A program made the translations under genes and the position numbers. A DNA stretch of 45,380 nt from Oscillospiraceae bacterium (GTDB lineage Bacteria; Bacillota; Clostridia; Oscillospirales; Oscillospiraceae). The stretch lies in assembly GCA_020025595.1 (NCBI GenBank), contig JAHHRV010000017.1:1-45380 (forward strand). Direction: 5' to 3'. Shown one piece after another: positions 1-6,382 of the stretch (position 1 is its first letter; each line of letters begins with the position of its first letter). The notes under the pieces are model-generated. The model ran no database searches and was not told the origin of the DNA. It saw nothing but the letters and a program-made list of their open reading frames with translations.

Positions 1-38
1 CATCTGCTCCAATTTTCTAATAAGTTCTTTCGTATTCA
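1..38 (-). CDS. Cassette gene, N-terminal fragment cut by window edge
   Basis: An ATG on the minus strand at 36-38 opens a frame that reads MNTKELIRKLEQM and runs off the window. It lies directly after the recombination-like intergenic site at 47-93, just as the other cassette genes do on the far side of the prophage. Only 13 residues are visible, so no function can be given. Confidence 0.45.
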
Positions 39-46
39 TCCTTATC

Positions 47-93
47 GGTAATGTTCGGCAGCGTTTCGCTTTAAGCGGTAGTGCTGTTTGTTA
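47..93 (-). repeat. Cassette-boundary site A (integron attC-like)
   Basis: Near-identical to the site at 37551-37597. Outer boxes are TAATGTT and TGTTA; the centre contains nested inverted repeats (CAGC/GCTG around CGCTT/AAGCG), so the single strand would fold into a hairpin. It separates the disrupted cassette gene from the gene at 1-38. Six further sites with the same outer boxes but other centres lie at 37551-40687. Confidence 0.6.
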
Positions 94-703
94 TCGGTCA
101 ACTTCTTCAACTTCAATCTTTCCTCCAAGTTCTTCAATTTCTTTTCTATATTCATCTACAATTATAGAGTTCCCTATTCCAAGTAAAATTTTATCTCTTA
201 AACAAAATTGCTTGATTTCACTTAGCGGAACAGAAAATTTCTTTTTTAGGTACAGCATTATTTTAGACAATTCATTTCCCTTGTCTGTAAGATAGATATT
301 GTAAATCTTAGGACTGATAATAGTTAGACAATCATCTAATTCTGTATTATCAAATTGCATGAATTCGACGGTTGGTAATATTGTATAATGAAAACAATCC
401 GATTTTGTATCACAAAACGCAATGGAATATCCATCCTTGTTAAGTTGTATGTTCATAGCTCGGAACAGCAATGGCAAATAGTCACCTCGACGAACTTTGT
501 TCCAATCCAAAGAATCCTCAAACTTTTTAGTATTCCATAAGAAACGTTCTATTCCATAATTCTTTAACATCATTGTGATGGAACGCTTAACCTGCCCTGG
601 ATATTCCTCACCACTCCAGTCTATAACCGCCATTCTGCGAGAAGCAATGGCAAAACAAAGCATAATATCCACTTCACTAAATTCATTGACTTCATATAAT
701 CGC
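91..703 (-). pseudogene. 3' part of cassette gene disrupted by the prophage (L7/L12-C-like end)
   Basis: An open frame of about 203 residues from CGA at 702 to the stop at 91. The apparent TTG start at 705 is made only by the phage terminus, so this is the downstream part of a gene whose first 54 codons lie at 37368-37528. Joining the two at a GCGAT target duplication gives an in-frame protein of about 257 residues reading ...SSEYG-RLYEV.... The last 60 residues (KIMLYLKKKFSVPLSEIKQF onward) look like a ribosomal L7/L12 C-terminal fold, seen in several uncharacterised immunity-type proteins. The function of the intact gene is unknown; it sits in an array of immunity-like cassettes. Confidence 0.7.
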
Positions 704-740
704 AAAAACGAAACGAGCAGAAATTGAAAACGAAATGAGC
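704..740. repeat. Right-end (attR) transposase-binding repeats
   Basis: Two direct copies with a 22-bp period: AAAAACGAAACGAGC (704-718) and GAAAACGAAATGAGC (726-740). The same motif occurs inverted at the other terminus (37349-37363, 37257-37270) and once in the other orientation at 36866-36880. The arrangement of several similar 15-mers near both ends matches MuA-type end binding sites. Confidence 0.65.
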
Positions 741-803
741 AAAACTTCTCTTTTTTTCGCTTCCTTTTTTCTCTTGTATTTATTAGGATTTGAACATCAA
801 TTA

Positions 804-845
804 AACGCTGATTAAAAGCCTTTCAGATGGTTTTTAATCAGCGTT
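804..845. terminator. 14-bp perfect hairpin downstream of the TS-like gene
   Basis: AACGCTGATTAAAA (804-817) is perfectly complementary to 832-845, with a 14-nt loop. It lies just past the stop codon of the leftward gene ending at 893 and before the phage end repeats, so it probably terminates the right-end accessory operon. On the minus strand the stem is followed by only a weak T-rich tract. Confidence 0.55.
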
Positions 846-892
846 GTTGTGGTTTGTAATTTGTAAAAAAATCTGGTTCTTTCCATCCATTT

Positions 893-1585
893 CTACACGT
901 TCAGTTCAAACCTCACCGCTTCGTTTCCTGCCAGAAGTTCACGCGTTTTATCTGCATTGTTTGCATATATATGAACATTTCCAAGGTTCAGCGTTATTGA
1001 CTTCAAAGGCAATTCAATTTGTCGCGTTATCAAATATAAATGGTAAATATCAGCTGGTAAACCTAAATTTGCATCGCTGCTTCTTTGATAGGCTGACAAG
1101 ACCAATTCGCCGTCTTCGATTTGGAATTGAATAAGGCTTAAACATGGAGCCTGATTGGTTTCTACACCAGTTGAACCCAAGAACAGAACATAATTTTTGC
1201 TGTTCCGCTTCTCCCTGTTAATTTGGGCTATCAAAGCCGGCAACTTCTCAAAATAGGTCGGATAACTGTTTATGAGCATTTGCCCGCAATAATCCCACCA
1301 ATTTATCCCGACTTCCCTGTACTTGCTTAGGTCTCTTTCTCCAGACATAAATAAACTTAATTCACTGCGCAACTTCTTGCGTGCGATATTGTGACCCTCA
1401 AAAATGGTTAGAAGATCTGAAGGTGATAAATACAACTGCTCGTTAAGCAAATAAATAATATCACCCTTTTTATTGCTCTGTTTTCTTCCACAGCGCAATA
1501 TTTTGTCTAAGATGCTATAATACTTGTTTTCCATTCGTAGACGCGAAATTAGGCTGTTTCCTTGCCTTACACAAGCTTTGGCCAA
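893..1585 (-). CDS. Thymidylate synthase-fold protein, possible dCMP (hydroxy)methylase
   Basis: A 230-residue protein whose C-terminal half carries the thymidylate synthase signature order: a Pro-Cys nucleophile pair (C148 in QAPCLSLIQF), QRSSD (167-171), GLPADI (175-180), and NVHIYAN with the conserved His/Tyr (205-207). In canonical thymidylate synthase the GLPADI segment reads G-V-P-F-N-I and its Asn selects dUMP. Here Asp replaces it, the same change that distinguishes T4 dCMP hydroxymethylase. The inference is a dCMP-acting enzyme for modified phage DNA. The N-terminal 100 residues are not recognisable. An alternative start is MENKYY at 1534. It lies 3 nt after the HTH gene and probably shares its transcript. 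Activity is uncertain because the family is very divergent here. Confidence 0.6.
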   Translation of the reverse strand: MAKACVRQGNSLISRLRMENKYYSILDKILRCGRKQSNKKGDIIYLLNEQLYLSPSDLLTIFEGHNIARKKLRSELSLFMSGERDLSKYREVGINWWDYCGQMLINSYPTYFEKLPALIAQINREKRNSKNYVLFLGSTGVETNQAPCLSLIQFQIEDGELVLSAYQRSSDANLGLPADIYHLYLITRQIELPLKSITLNLGNVHIYANNADKTRELLAGNEAVRFELNV

Positions 1586-1588
1586 ACA

Positions 1589-1831
1589 TCACACTGAAAC
1601 GCTTTTGCAGTCCTGACCGAAACGCTTTATGACATCGTAAACAGTTCGCTCGCTTACTTCGTAACGTTCCGCAAGAACAGCCACGATATAACCCACTTTT
1701 TCGCCTGTTTCGCGAGCTTTGTTATAATCTTCATATAGTTTTATATACTTGTAGTCACTTGATTTTATACCGGCTTTCGCAAGCCTTTCCAAGATTTCTC
1801 CTAAAAATTTCAATACCTCATAAATTGTCAT
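1589..1831 (-). CDS. Small HTH protein resembling Mor/C-type late activators
   Basis: 80 residues: an N-terminal helical region, then a C-terminal helix-turn-helix (AERYEVSERTVYDVIKRF, about 54-71). The LYEDYNKA...LAERYEVSERTVYDVIKR arrangement resembles the DNA-binding end of the Mor/C family, which activates middle and late transcription in Mu. The start is set by ATG at 1829, preceded by AATTATGCTGA, which is identical to the leader of the methylase gene. It could be the activator that binds the dyad at 18975-18991; that link is inference. It could equally be a simple regulator of the accessory genes. Confidence 0.5.
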   Translation of the reverse strand: MTIYEVLKFLGEILERLAKAGIKSSDYKYIKLYEDYNKARETGEKVGYIVAVLAERYEVSERTVYDVIKRFGQDCKSVSV

Positions 1832-1853
1832 TCAGCATAATTTATTATCTTTG
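1825..1853 (+). promoter_or_regulatory. Bacteroides-type promoter for the pseudoknot RNA
   Basis: TATCTTTG (1846-1853) matches the -7 consensus TAnnTTTG exactly, with a TTG near 1825-1827 about 18 nt upstream. The predicted start, 3-8 nt further on, falls at the first stem of the RNA at 1856. It points into the spacer between the HTH gene and the methylase gene, antisense to both. Confidence 0.55.
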
Positions 1854-1855
1854 TC

Positions 1856-1984
1856 ACTCCTACCTCATTTTAGCAAACACCCAAAGGGAAAAGACGAAGG
1901 CATTTTGCCCCCGGCTGCTCCCTTTGGGTGTTGTATGTTTGTATGAGGTAGGAGTCTGCAAACAAGCCGGGGGCATTTTTATTT
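1856..1984 (+). ncRNA. Compact pseudoknotted RNA with intrinsic terminator
   Basis: Three perfect stems are visible. P1 pairs 1856-1868 with 1943-1955 (13 bp). P2 pairs 1876-1889 with 1919-1932 (14 bp). P3 pairs AGCCGGGGGC at 1965-1974 with 1907-1916 in the P2 loop (10 bp). P3 crosses P1, so the whole is a pseudoknot, and P3 is followed by ATTTTTATTT, a terminator-like tail. A consensus promoter ends 3 nt before P1. No open frame of useful length is inside. It lies between two leftward genes and opposite to them. Function unknown; candidates are a regulatory RNA, an RNA antitoxin or decoy, or an RNA element of the leftward transcript. Long perfect pairing makes chance very unlikely. Confidence 0.65.
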
Positions 1985-2004
1985 CCCTGGCATTATTGAG
2001 GTAG

Positions 2005-2829
2005 TTAAATTCTTGTTATCATCATATCATTAAATTTCGCTTGATAGTTCAGCGTATTGGTTCTAACTTGTGCTTTTGCGCCATACAGCGGGGCTGTTTC
2101 TCCGAACTCGTCAACCAGCCAGTTACACAATTCCGTTATTTGCGACTTGTCAGAAGTGAAATAAATGTATTTCGTTCCCTTTGTCAGCTTCAAAACATTC
2201 AAGTAGTCTGTTAGTCTCCAGTAGTTCTCATACTGGCCGCATTCCGTCGTTAAATACGGCGGATCCAACAGGAACAACGCACGACAGTTGCCCTTATGCA
2301 AGTCAAATAGTTGCCTATAATCCATGTGCACCACTTCCAAACCGTCCAAATACCCTGTACTTTTATAACCACCAGGCTTTACGCGGTTATACATGGTATG
2401 TTTGCGCAGTTCCTCCAGGGTCTTAACCCACTTGCCACTGAAAAGCAAGGAACGGCCAATGGTCATTACATCGACATAGCTCGTTGCTTCGTATGCTTCC
2501 ACTATGGCCAACACGTCAGCCCGCTGTTTTTCGGTCAATCTGGCATTGGGTTCAACACCAATTAAACGGTCTTTAATCAGTAATAAAATTTCATTTGTGC
2601 GGTCTATATCAGCAAGCCTGTCTGTATAACCATCATAATCATTGTACACGACACGGCAGTCCGGAAGCACTCTTTTTGCCGTATGGCTTAATAGCCCACT
2701 GCCACCGAACAGGTCTACGATTGTGTCGACCTTTCCCTCTACTTTTTCGAGCGTTTCAGAAAAAGCCCGAACAAAATACCGTTTTTGCCCCATAAATGGA
2801 AGCGGGGCACTCTTGTAAATCCTACTCAT
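2005..2829 (-). CDS. DNA adenine N6-methyltransferase, D12 class
   Basis: 274 residues with the D12/Dam layout: an N-terminal PLPFMGQKRYF segment, SAM-binding motif DLFGGSG (39-45), and catalytic motif DPPY (189-192). It would transfer a methyl group from S-adenosylmethionine to adenine N6. No restriction enzyme is adjacent, so it is best read as an orphan phage methylase that protects or marks phage DNA. It sits at the end of the phage genome where Mu carries its mom DNA-modification gene. The start at 2829 has leader AATTATGCTGA, shared with the HTH gene. The recognition sequence cannot be read from the protein. Confidence 0.9.
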   Translation of the reverse strand: MSRIYKSAPLPFMGQKRYFVRAFSETLEKVEGKVDTIVDLFGGSGLLSHTAKRVLPDCRVVYNDYDGYTDRLADIDRTNEILLLIKDRLIGVEPNARLTEKQRADVLAIVEAYEATSYVDVMTIGRSLLFSGKWVKTLEELRKHTMYNRVKPGGYKSTGYLDGLEVVHMDYRQLFDLHKGNCRALFLLDPPYLTTECGQYENYWRLTDYLNVLKLTKGTKYIYFTSDKSQITELCNWLVDEFGETAPLYGAKAQVRTNTLNYQAKFNDMMITRI

Positions 2830-2852
2830 TCAGCATAATTACCTCGTATTTA

Positions 2853-2883
2853 TTGGTTAATCAAAATAAAATTTGTATTTTTG
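2853..2883 (+). promoter_or_regulatory. Bacteroides-type promoter for the 330-nt transcript
   Basis: TTG (2853-2855), 20 nt, then TATTTTTG (2876-2883): an exact match to the Bacteroides -33/-7 arrangement. It points right, away from the methylase start and towards a stretch with no coding frame. The predicted start is about 2890. Confidence 0.6.
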
Positions 2884-2889
2884 CATCAC

Positions 2890-3218
2890 TGTTAGAACTC
2901 CAGTAAAAGTCCGTTTGTAGTCCGATATACACCGTTTAGAATTTTCGTAAAAAACATGTTTGTTAGCTGAGGCGACGTTCAAGTCCCTGGACTTTTGGGA
3001 CTTTCGAGAAATGCCGATTTTGGTTCCCTGGATAAGATAAGTGAGGGAATGGTTATATTTGGGTCCCTTTGCCTGCTTTTCAGCCCTGTGTAGAGAGAAA
3101 TCTACCGAAAAGTGCCGGAAGGTTAGAAAAGAGATTTTAAATAATCCTGTTCAGATGGGCGTACATAGTGTTTCGACCGCGGGGACTTAAAAGTGAGGTA
3201 TTACACCCCACTTTTTTT
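2890..3218 (+). ncRNA. Probable structured non-coding RNA, about 330 nt
   Basis: The 393-nt gap between the methylase and the fibre gene has a consensus promoter at its left end and a hairpin with a T8 tail at its right end (3189-3219). No rightward frame longer than about 14 codons occurs between them. Local structure is visible, for example AAGTCCC/GGGACTT around 2990-3012. The transcript converges on the 3' end of the fibre gene. It is too short for a typical GOLLD or ROOL RNA and lacks a recognisable tmRNA or 6S layout. A leader of an unseen gene is excluded because the next rightward gene is far away. Function unknown. Confidence 0.55.
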
Positions 3219-3219
3219 T
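3189..3219. terminator. Intrinsic terminator between ncRNA and fibre gene
   Basis: AAAAGTG (3189-3195) pairs with CACTTTT (3209-3215), extended by GG/CC past one mismatch; eight T residues follow on the plus strand. It ends the rightward RNA and, lying 4 nt beyond the fibre stop, may also act on the leftward late operon. Confidence 0.7.
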
Positions 3220-3222
3220 GCT

Positions 3223-4563
3223 CTATTCCATCGAAAAAGACCGTTTAAAATTCCAAGCCACAGGAACAGGCTTCCCGTTCACAATCTTTGTTGTCGTTAC
3301 ATACTGACTTATGCGGTATTTCATTTTCACAATTTCCCCTCCGCTATCTTTGCCCCCTTTGGGGGTTAACCTGGCAATTTGCAAGCCAATGGGGGCGTAA
3401 CCTGCATGCTGTTTACCCTTACCGCTCCTGGTGCTTTTCAGAACTATTCTTTTACGGCTTCCCTGTATGCGATAATAGCCTTCAGTTCCAACATAAAACA
3501 GCGATGCGCATAAACCGGGTAATTCCTTGCCTATTAAGTTTCCGTCTCTGGCTTTGTCATCGACAGCGACACATTTAGGCACATACCATTTACCTGGGGT
3601 CCCCTTGCTCAACTTTATACCCTTGAAATACACATACTGAGTTTTGGCACTTCTCCTTTTCCGAATACCCCTGTTCTTGCTGTAAGCATTTGCACCTCCT
3701 GTAGCTCTCCAACGGCTTCGCTTCTTTTTCCGAAGCAAGACCAAGTCGCAGTCCTCCCCAAGTGCGCCATGGCGTACATATACCCTGGTGCCGACAATCT
3801 TAACATCAAGGTGCATGGCTGTTTCTGTCTGTTGTGTCCATGTTCCCCAGCCTACACCGTTATAAGTTCGTACATAATGTCTGTCGGTTCCTTGTATCAA
3901 TTCCTGCCGTACTTGACGACTACCCTGTTCTGTCACTATCAAGGTATAATCTGAACACCCGAAAAGTGCAACACTTTCGGAACAGGACAACACGCAAGAC
4001 GTACGCAATCCGTCTATCTGTTCCCTTGTAATTCCTTTCATCGCAGATGAAGTCAGTTTCTTAGCCAAAGTGTCTTTAAGATACTCCAACACCGTAGCTG
4101 GCATCTGCCGGATTCTTTCTGCAAGAATTGCATTTGTAGGGAATGGATCCAGCGTAACGGCTGAATGATTCACGAAATTTACAAAGCTATTGATTGGGTA
4201 GCTTTCTACCCCTCGAGTGGCACTGAATTGGGCTCGCCTGTATATTCTGGCCTCGGCATAGGTCTGGTCATCGGCCACAATATTCTTTTTTTCAGTTAAA
4301 ACCGTCACATACCTGGTCTGTTGTGAATATGCCGGGGTGTCTAACAACTCCAGCACCTCCCGTTCTTCTTTTTCGATAATGCCGGTTTTAATCTTTTTAG
4401 TTATGACTACAATACCGCCGATCTTGCCATTCGGTTGTATTATATAGTTTTTTCCACCCAATCCAGACAAATTTTCAAGTAACTTAATCTGATCCTGGAT
4501 AAATGAAAGGGTCTCCGTAGAAAGTGGATATTTTCCGCTTTTCAAGTAATTCGCTGTATTCAT
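3223..4563 (-). CDS. Phage tail fibre-like protein
   Basis: 446 residues, last gene of the leftward late operon. It follows the baseplate genes with a 4-nt ATGA overlap. The N-terminal 100 residues are helical and probably attach to the baseplate. A GVGWGTWTQQTETA segment around 236-249 resembles the W-x-x-W repeats of phage fibre and collar proteins, and the C-terminal third is rich in Lys/Arg and Gly (TGGANAYSKNRGIRKRRS). The position, where Mu carries its S/U fibre genes, supports a host-binding role. Which part binds the receptor cannot be told. The DGR variable region is in a different gene (8234-9727). Confidence 0.55.
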   Translation of the reverse strand: MNTANYLKSGKYPLSTETLSFIQDQIKLLENLSGLGGKNYIIQPNGKIGGIVVITKKIKTGIIEKEEREVLELLDTPAYSQQTRYVTVLTEKKNIVADDQTYAEARIYRRAQFSATRGVESYPINSFVNFVNHSAVTLDPFPTNAILAERIRQMPATVLEYLKDTLAKKLTSSAMKGITREQIDGLRTSCVLSCSESVALFGCSDYTLIVTEQGSRQVRQELIQGTDRHYVRTYNGVGWGTWTQQTETAMHLDVKIVGTRVYVRHGALGEDCDLVLLRKKKRSRWRATGGANAYSKNRGIRKRRSAKTQYVYFKGIKLSKGTPGKWYVPKCVAVDDKARDGNLIGKELPGLCASLFYVGTEGYYRIQGSRKRIVLKSTRSGKGKQHAGYAPIGLQIARLTPKGGKDSGGEIVKMKYRISQYVTTTKIVNGKPVPVAWNFKRSFSME

Positions 4564-5114
4564 TTTCTTACAGTAATTAAATGGTTAAACTCGTCAGGGC
4601 TCCATGAAGACAAAACATGTGAACCACCAGTAGCCAGCGGATCATCTATTTTCATGTATATTGCCCTTTTGGAAATAAGCTTGAATTTGTTCACCATTGC
4701 TTCTATTTCACCCTCTCGCGACATATAACGTGAAGGTATGAATACCACAAAATCATTTTGCGAAGCATTCAACATTTGCTCGCTATACACTACCGGCACG
4801 CCTTTGTTTTTTTCAGAAACGGACAGCGGTATTTTTGTTCCGGATTCTGTTACGGCATACAACCATTTACCCTCCCATTTAATTGTGCCGATTTGGAAGC
4901 CGGGCCCAAAATAATAATGCAACATACCGCGTAAATAGCAGACCTGCCCGTTATGTGTCAGCCGAAAATTATGCCCTTCCCGTGCCTCCATGAAGTCCTT
5001 ATAAACCCATTCAACACCTACCAAACCGGCACGAAGCAACCCAAATATAAGCGGGCGCCGCAAGGATATTGGCAGCATAATGGCAGCCAACCGTTTAAAA
5101 TCTATTTTAAACAT
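4560..5114 (-). CDS. Baseplate-associated protein of unknown fold
   Basis: 184 residues, between the baseplate J-like gene (1-nt overlap) and the fibre gene (4-nt overlap). Mu has gp48, which attaches fibres to the baseplate, at this position, and a similar connector role is inferred. The sequence begins with a basic, hydrophobic segment (FKRLAAIMLPISLRRPLIFG) and continues as beta-rich sequence. No catalytic motif is visible. Confidence 0.4.
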   Translation of the reverse strand: MFKIDFKRLAAIMLPISLRRPLIFGLLRAGLVGVEWVYKDFMEAREGHNFRLTHNGQVCYLRGMLHYYFGPGFQIGTIKWEGKWLYAVTESGTKIPLSVSEKNKGVPVVYSEQMLNASQNDFVVFIPSRYMSREGEIEAMVNKFKLISKRAIYMKIDDPLATGGSHVLSSWSPDEFNHLITVRK

Positions 5115-5986
5115 TATCCAACGGTGTTATAAGGTTTATAATCAACATTTAGGCTGGTTATTTCGTAATAACCGCTTTCCGGTACGCTGTAGCCTACTAC
5201 TTCCACAGGGTCGGTTAGTGCATTTTTAGCCTTGACTTTCACACTGGTAATATCTGCCACTTTCACACATGGCAGAGCCTGGAGTGCGGCCATGAGGTCG
5301 CTTTTTCGGAATACGCCATTAAACGGCAAACCGGTAATTACAGATTTTACCGTTTCACGCACGGGCTCTGAACCGTCCGAAAGAACTCCTGTACCGTTAG
5401 ATATGGTCAAAAGCGTAGGGTCGTAATATATGGCCAGGGAAATTTGCATATTGTCTGCGGGTTCATTGCGAACCTGGATAGATACTCCGGCATCCTTAAT
5501 TTCATTCAGATAGGAGCGCAAGCCGGCAAGCTGTGCATCTGTCAAGGCTTCGGGATTCCCCTCCGGTCCCTGGCGTGCAACCTTGATATATACAACCGTG
5601 TTTCTTTCAGTCGCCACCGCATACTTTACGACCTGTGCTGCCTCTATTTCACTGGCACTTAATTTTGAAATATCGTAATAATCACAATCCGTTACCAATG
5701 AATAACCCTGCATGTAATTTTTCGCTTTGGCAACATACCAACGCAGGGTATGCGGTTCAAGACGTTCTATGAGCATATCCACTTCATCACGGTGCAAGTC
5801 GAACAATGACTCAAGCGACCACACCGCGAACGCGAAGATATAAAAAAGAATGTTTTCAAGACTGGCCGCACTGAAACAGTCCTTAAACGTCTTTTTACCG
5901 TCAAGCCCGTAGGCAGACATGACCGCCGGTTGTTTCATCCATTCGGTGGTCATGCCTTTTTTGATTTCCTCTATCGTTCGTGCCAT
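5114..5986 (-). CDS. Baseplate J-like protein (Mu gp47 type)
   Basis: 290 residues. The organisation fits baseplate wedge proteins of contractile tails: a helical N-terminus (TIEEIKKGMTTEWMKQPAVM), a central domain, and C-terminal beta-rich repeats with an IQVRNEPADNMQISLAIYYD segment typical of the J-like fold. It would form wedges around the hub and spike encoded in the other late operon (21799-23375). It follows a 123-residue gene by 10 nt. The call rests on order and general pattern more than on a strict motif. Confidence 0.6.
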   Translation of the reverse strand: MARTIEEIKKGMTTEWMKQPAVMSAYGLDGKKTFKDCFSAASLENILFYIFAFAVWSLESLFDLHRDEVDMLIERLEPHTLRWYVAKAKNYMQGYSLVTDCDYYDISKLSASEIEAAQVVKYAVATERNTVVYIKVARQGPEGNPEALTDAQLAGLRSYLNEIKDAGVSIQVRNEPADNMQISLAIYYDPTLLTISNGTGVLSDGSEPVRETVKSVITGLPFNGVFRKSDLMAALQALPCVKVADITSVKVKAKNALTDPVEVVGYSVPESGYYEITSLNVDYKPYNTVG

Positions 5987-5996
5987 AGCCTAACGA

Positions 5997-6368
5997 TTAA
6001 AGAGAACGGGCCAACAGTTCGTCAATCTCTGTTTTGCAGTTTGCACGTAAGGCGGCAAACTGTTGCAGCTCGGCGCTATGTTCCGGGGTATCCGTTCCAT
6101 TGGCCAGAGTGGCGATTTGGGCGTCTACATCATAATGGAAGCCAATAAGACCGGCGACGAACTTGTCGCGGCGGTTTTCTTCCGTTACGTTTTGCGCAAA
6201 AATCATGGTTGAGCCATCGGGCTGGTCTCCGGTATATGTATAACCAGGTGTACTTTCGCCAGTTTCCGGGTTAGTTACTTCGCCCTGTTGCTCATTCAAA
6301 TAAAGCAGCACATGGCTGTCGTCATACTTTACAAACGTTTTTCTGTCTGTGTAGGTTGCTGTGTTCAT
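5997..6368 (-). CDS. Small phage protein downstream of the DGR reverse transcriptase
   Basis: 123 residues, soluble and acidic, no recognised domain. It contains YTYTGDQPDGSTMIFAQNV and a helical C-terminus ending in CKTEIDELLARSL. It lies 14 nt after the RT gene and 10 nt before the baseplate J-like gene. The size is near that of Avd proteins, the usual DGR accessory factors, but it lacks the basic four-helix look of Avd, so a tail or baseplate accessory role is more likely. Confidence 0.5.
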   Translation of the reverse strand: MNTATYTDRKTFVKYDDSHVLLYLNEQQGEVTNPETGESTPGYTYTGDQPDGSTMIFAQNVTEENRRDKFVAGLIGFHYDVDAQIATLANGTDTPEHSAELQQFAALRANCKTEIDELLARSL

Positions 6369-6382
6369 TATTGTTTGCTTTT

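Noticed and set aside
844..1134. Plus-strand frame opposite the TS-like gene
   Set aside because: The minus-strand gene carries recognisable thymidylate synthase motifs; the plus frame is its shadow.
1856..1984. Type III toxin-antitoxin RNA (ToxI-like)
   Set aside because: No tandem repeats of a 30-40 nt unit and no ToxN-like gene downstream. The pseudoknot alone is insufficient, so it is listed only as a structured RNA.
3223..4563. Second DGR target with its own VR
   Set aside because: No stretch similar to TR (7890-8003) is visible in this fibre gene.
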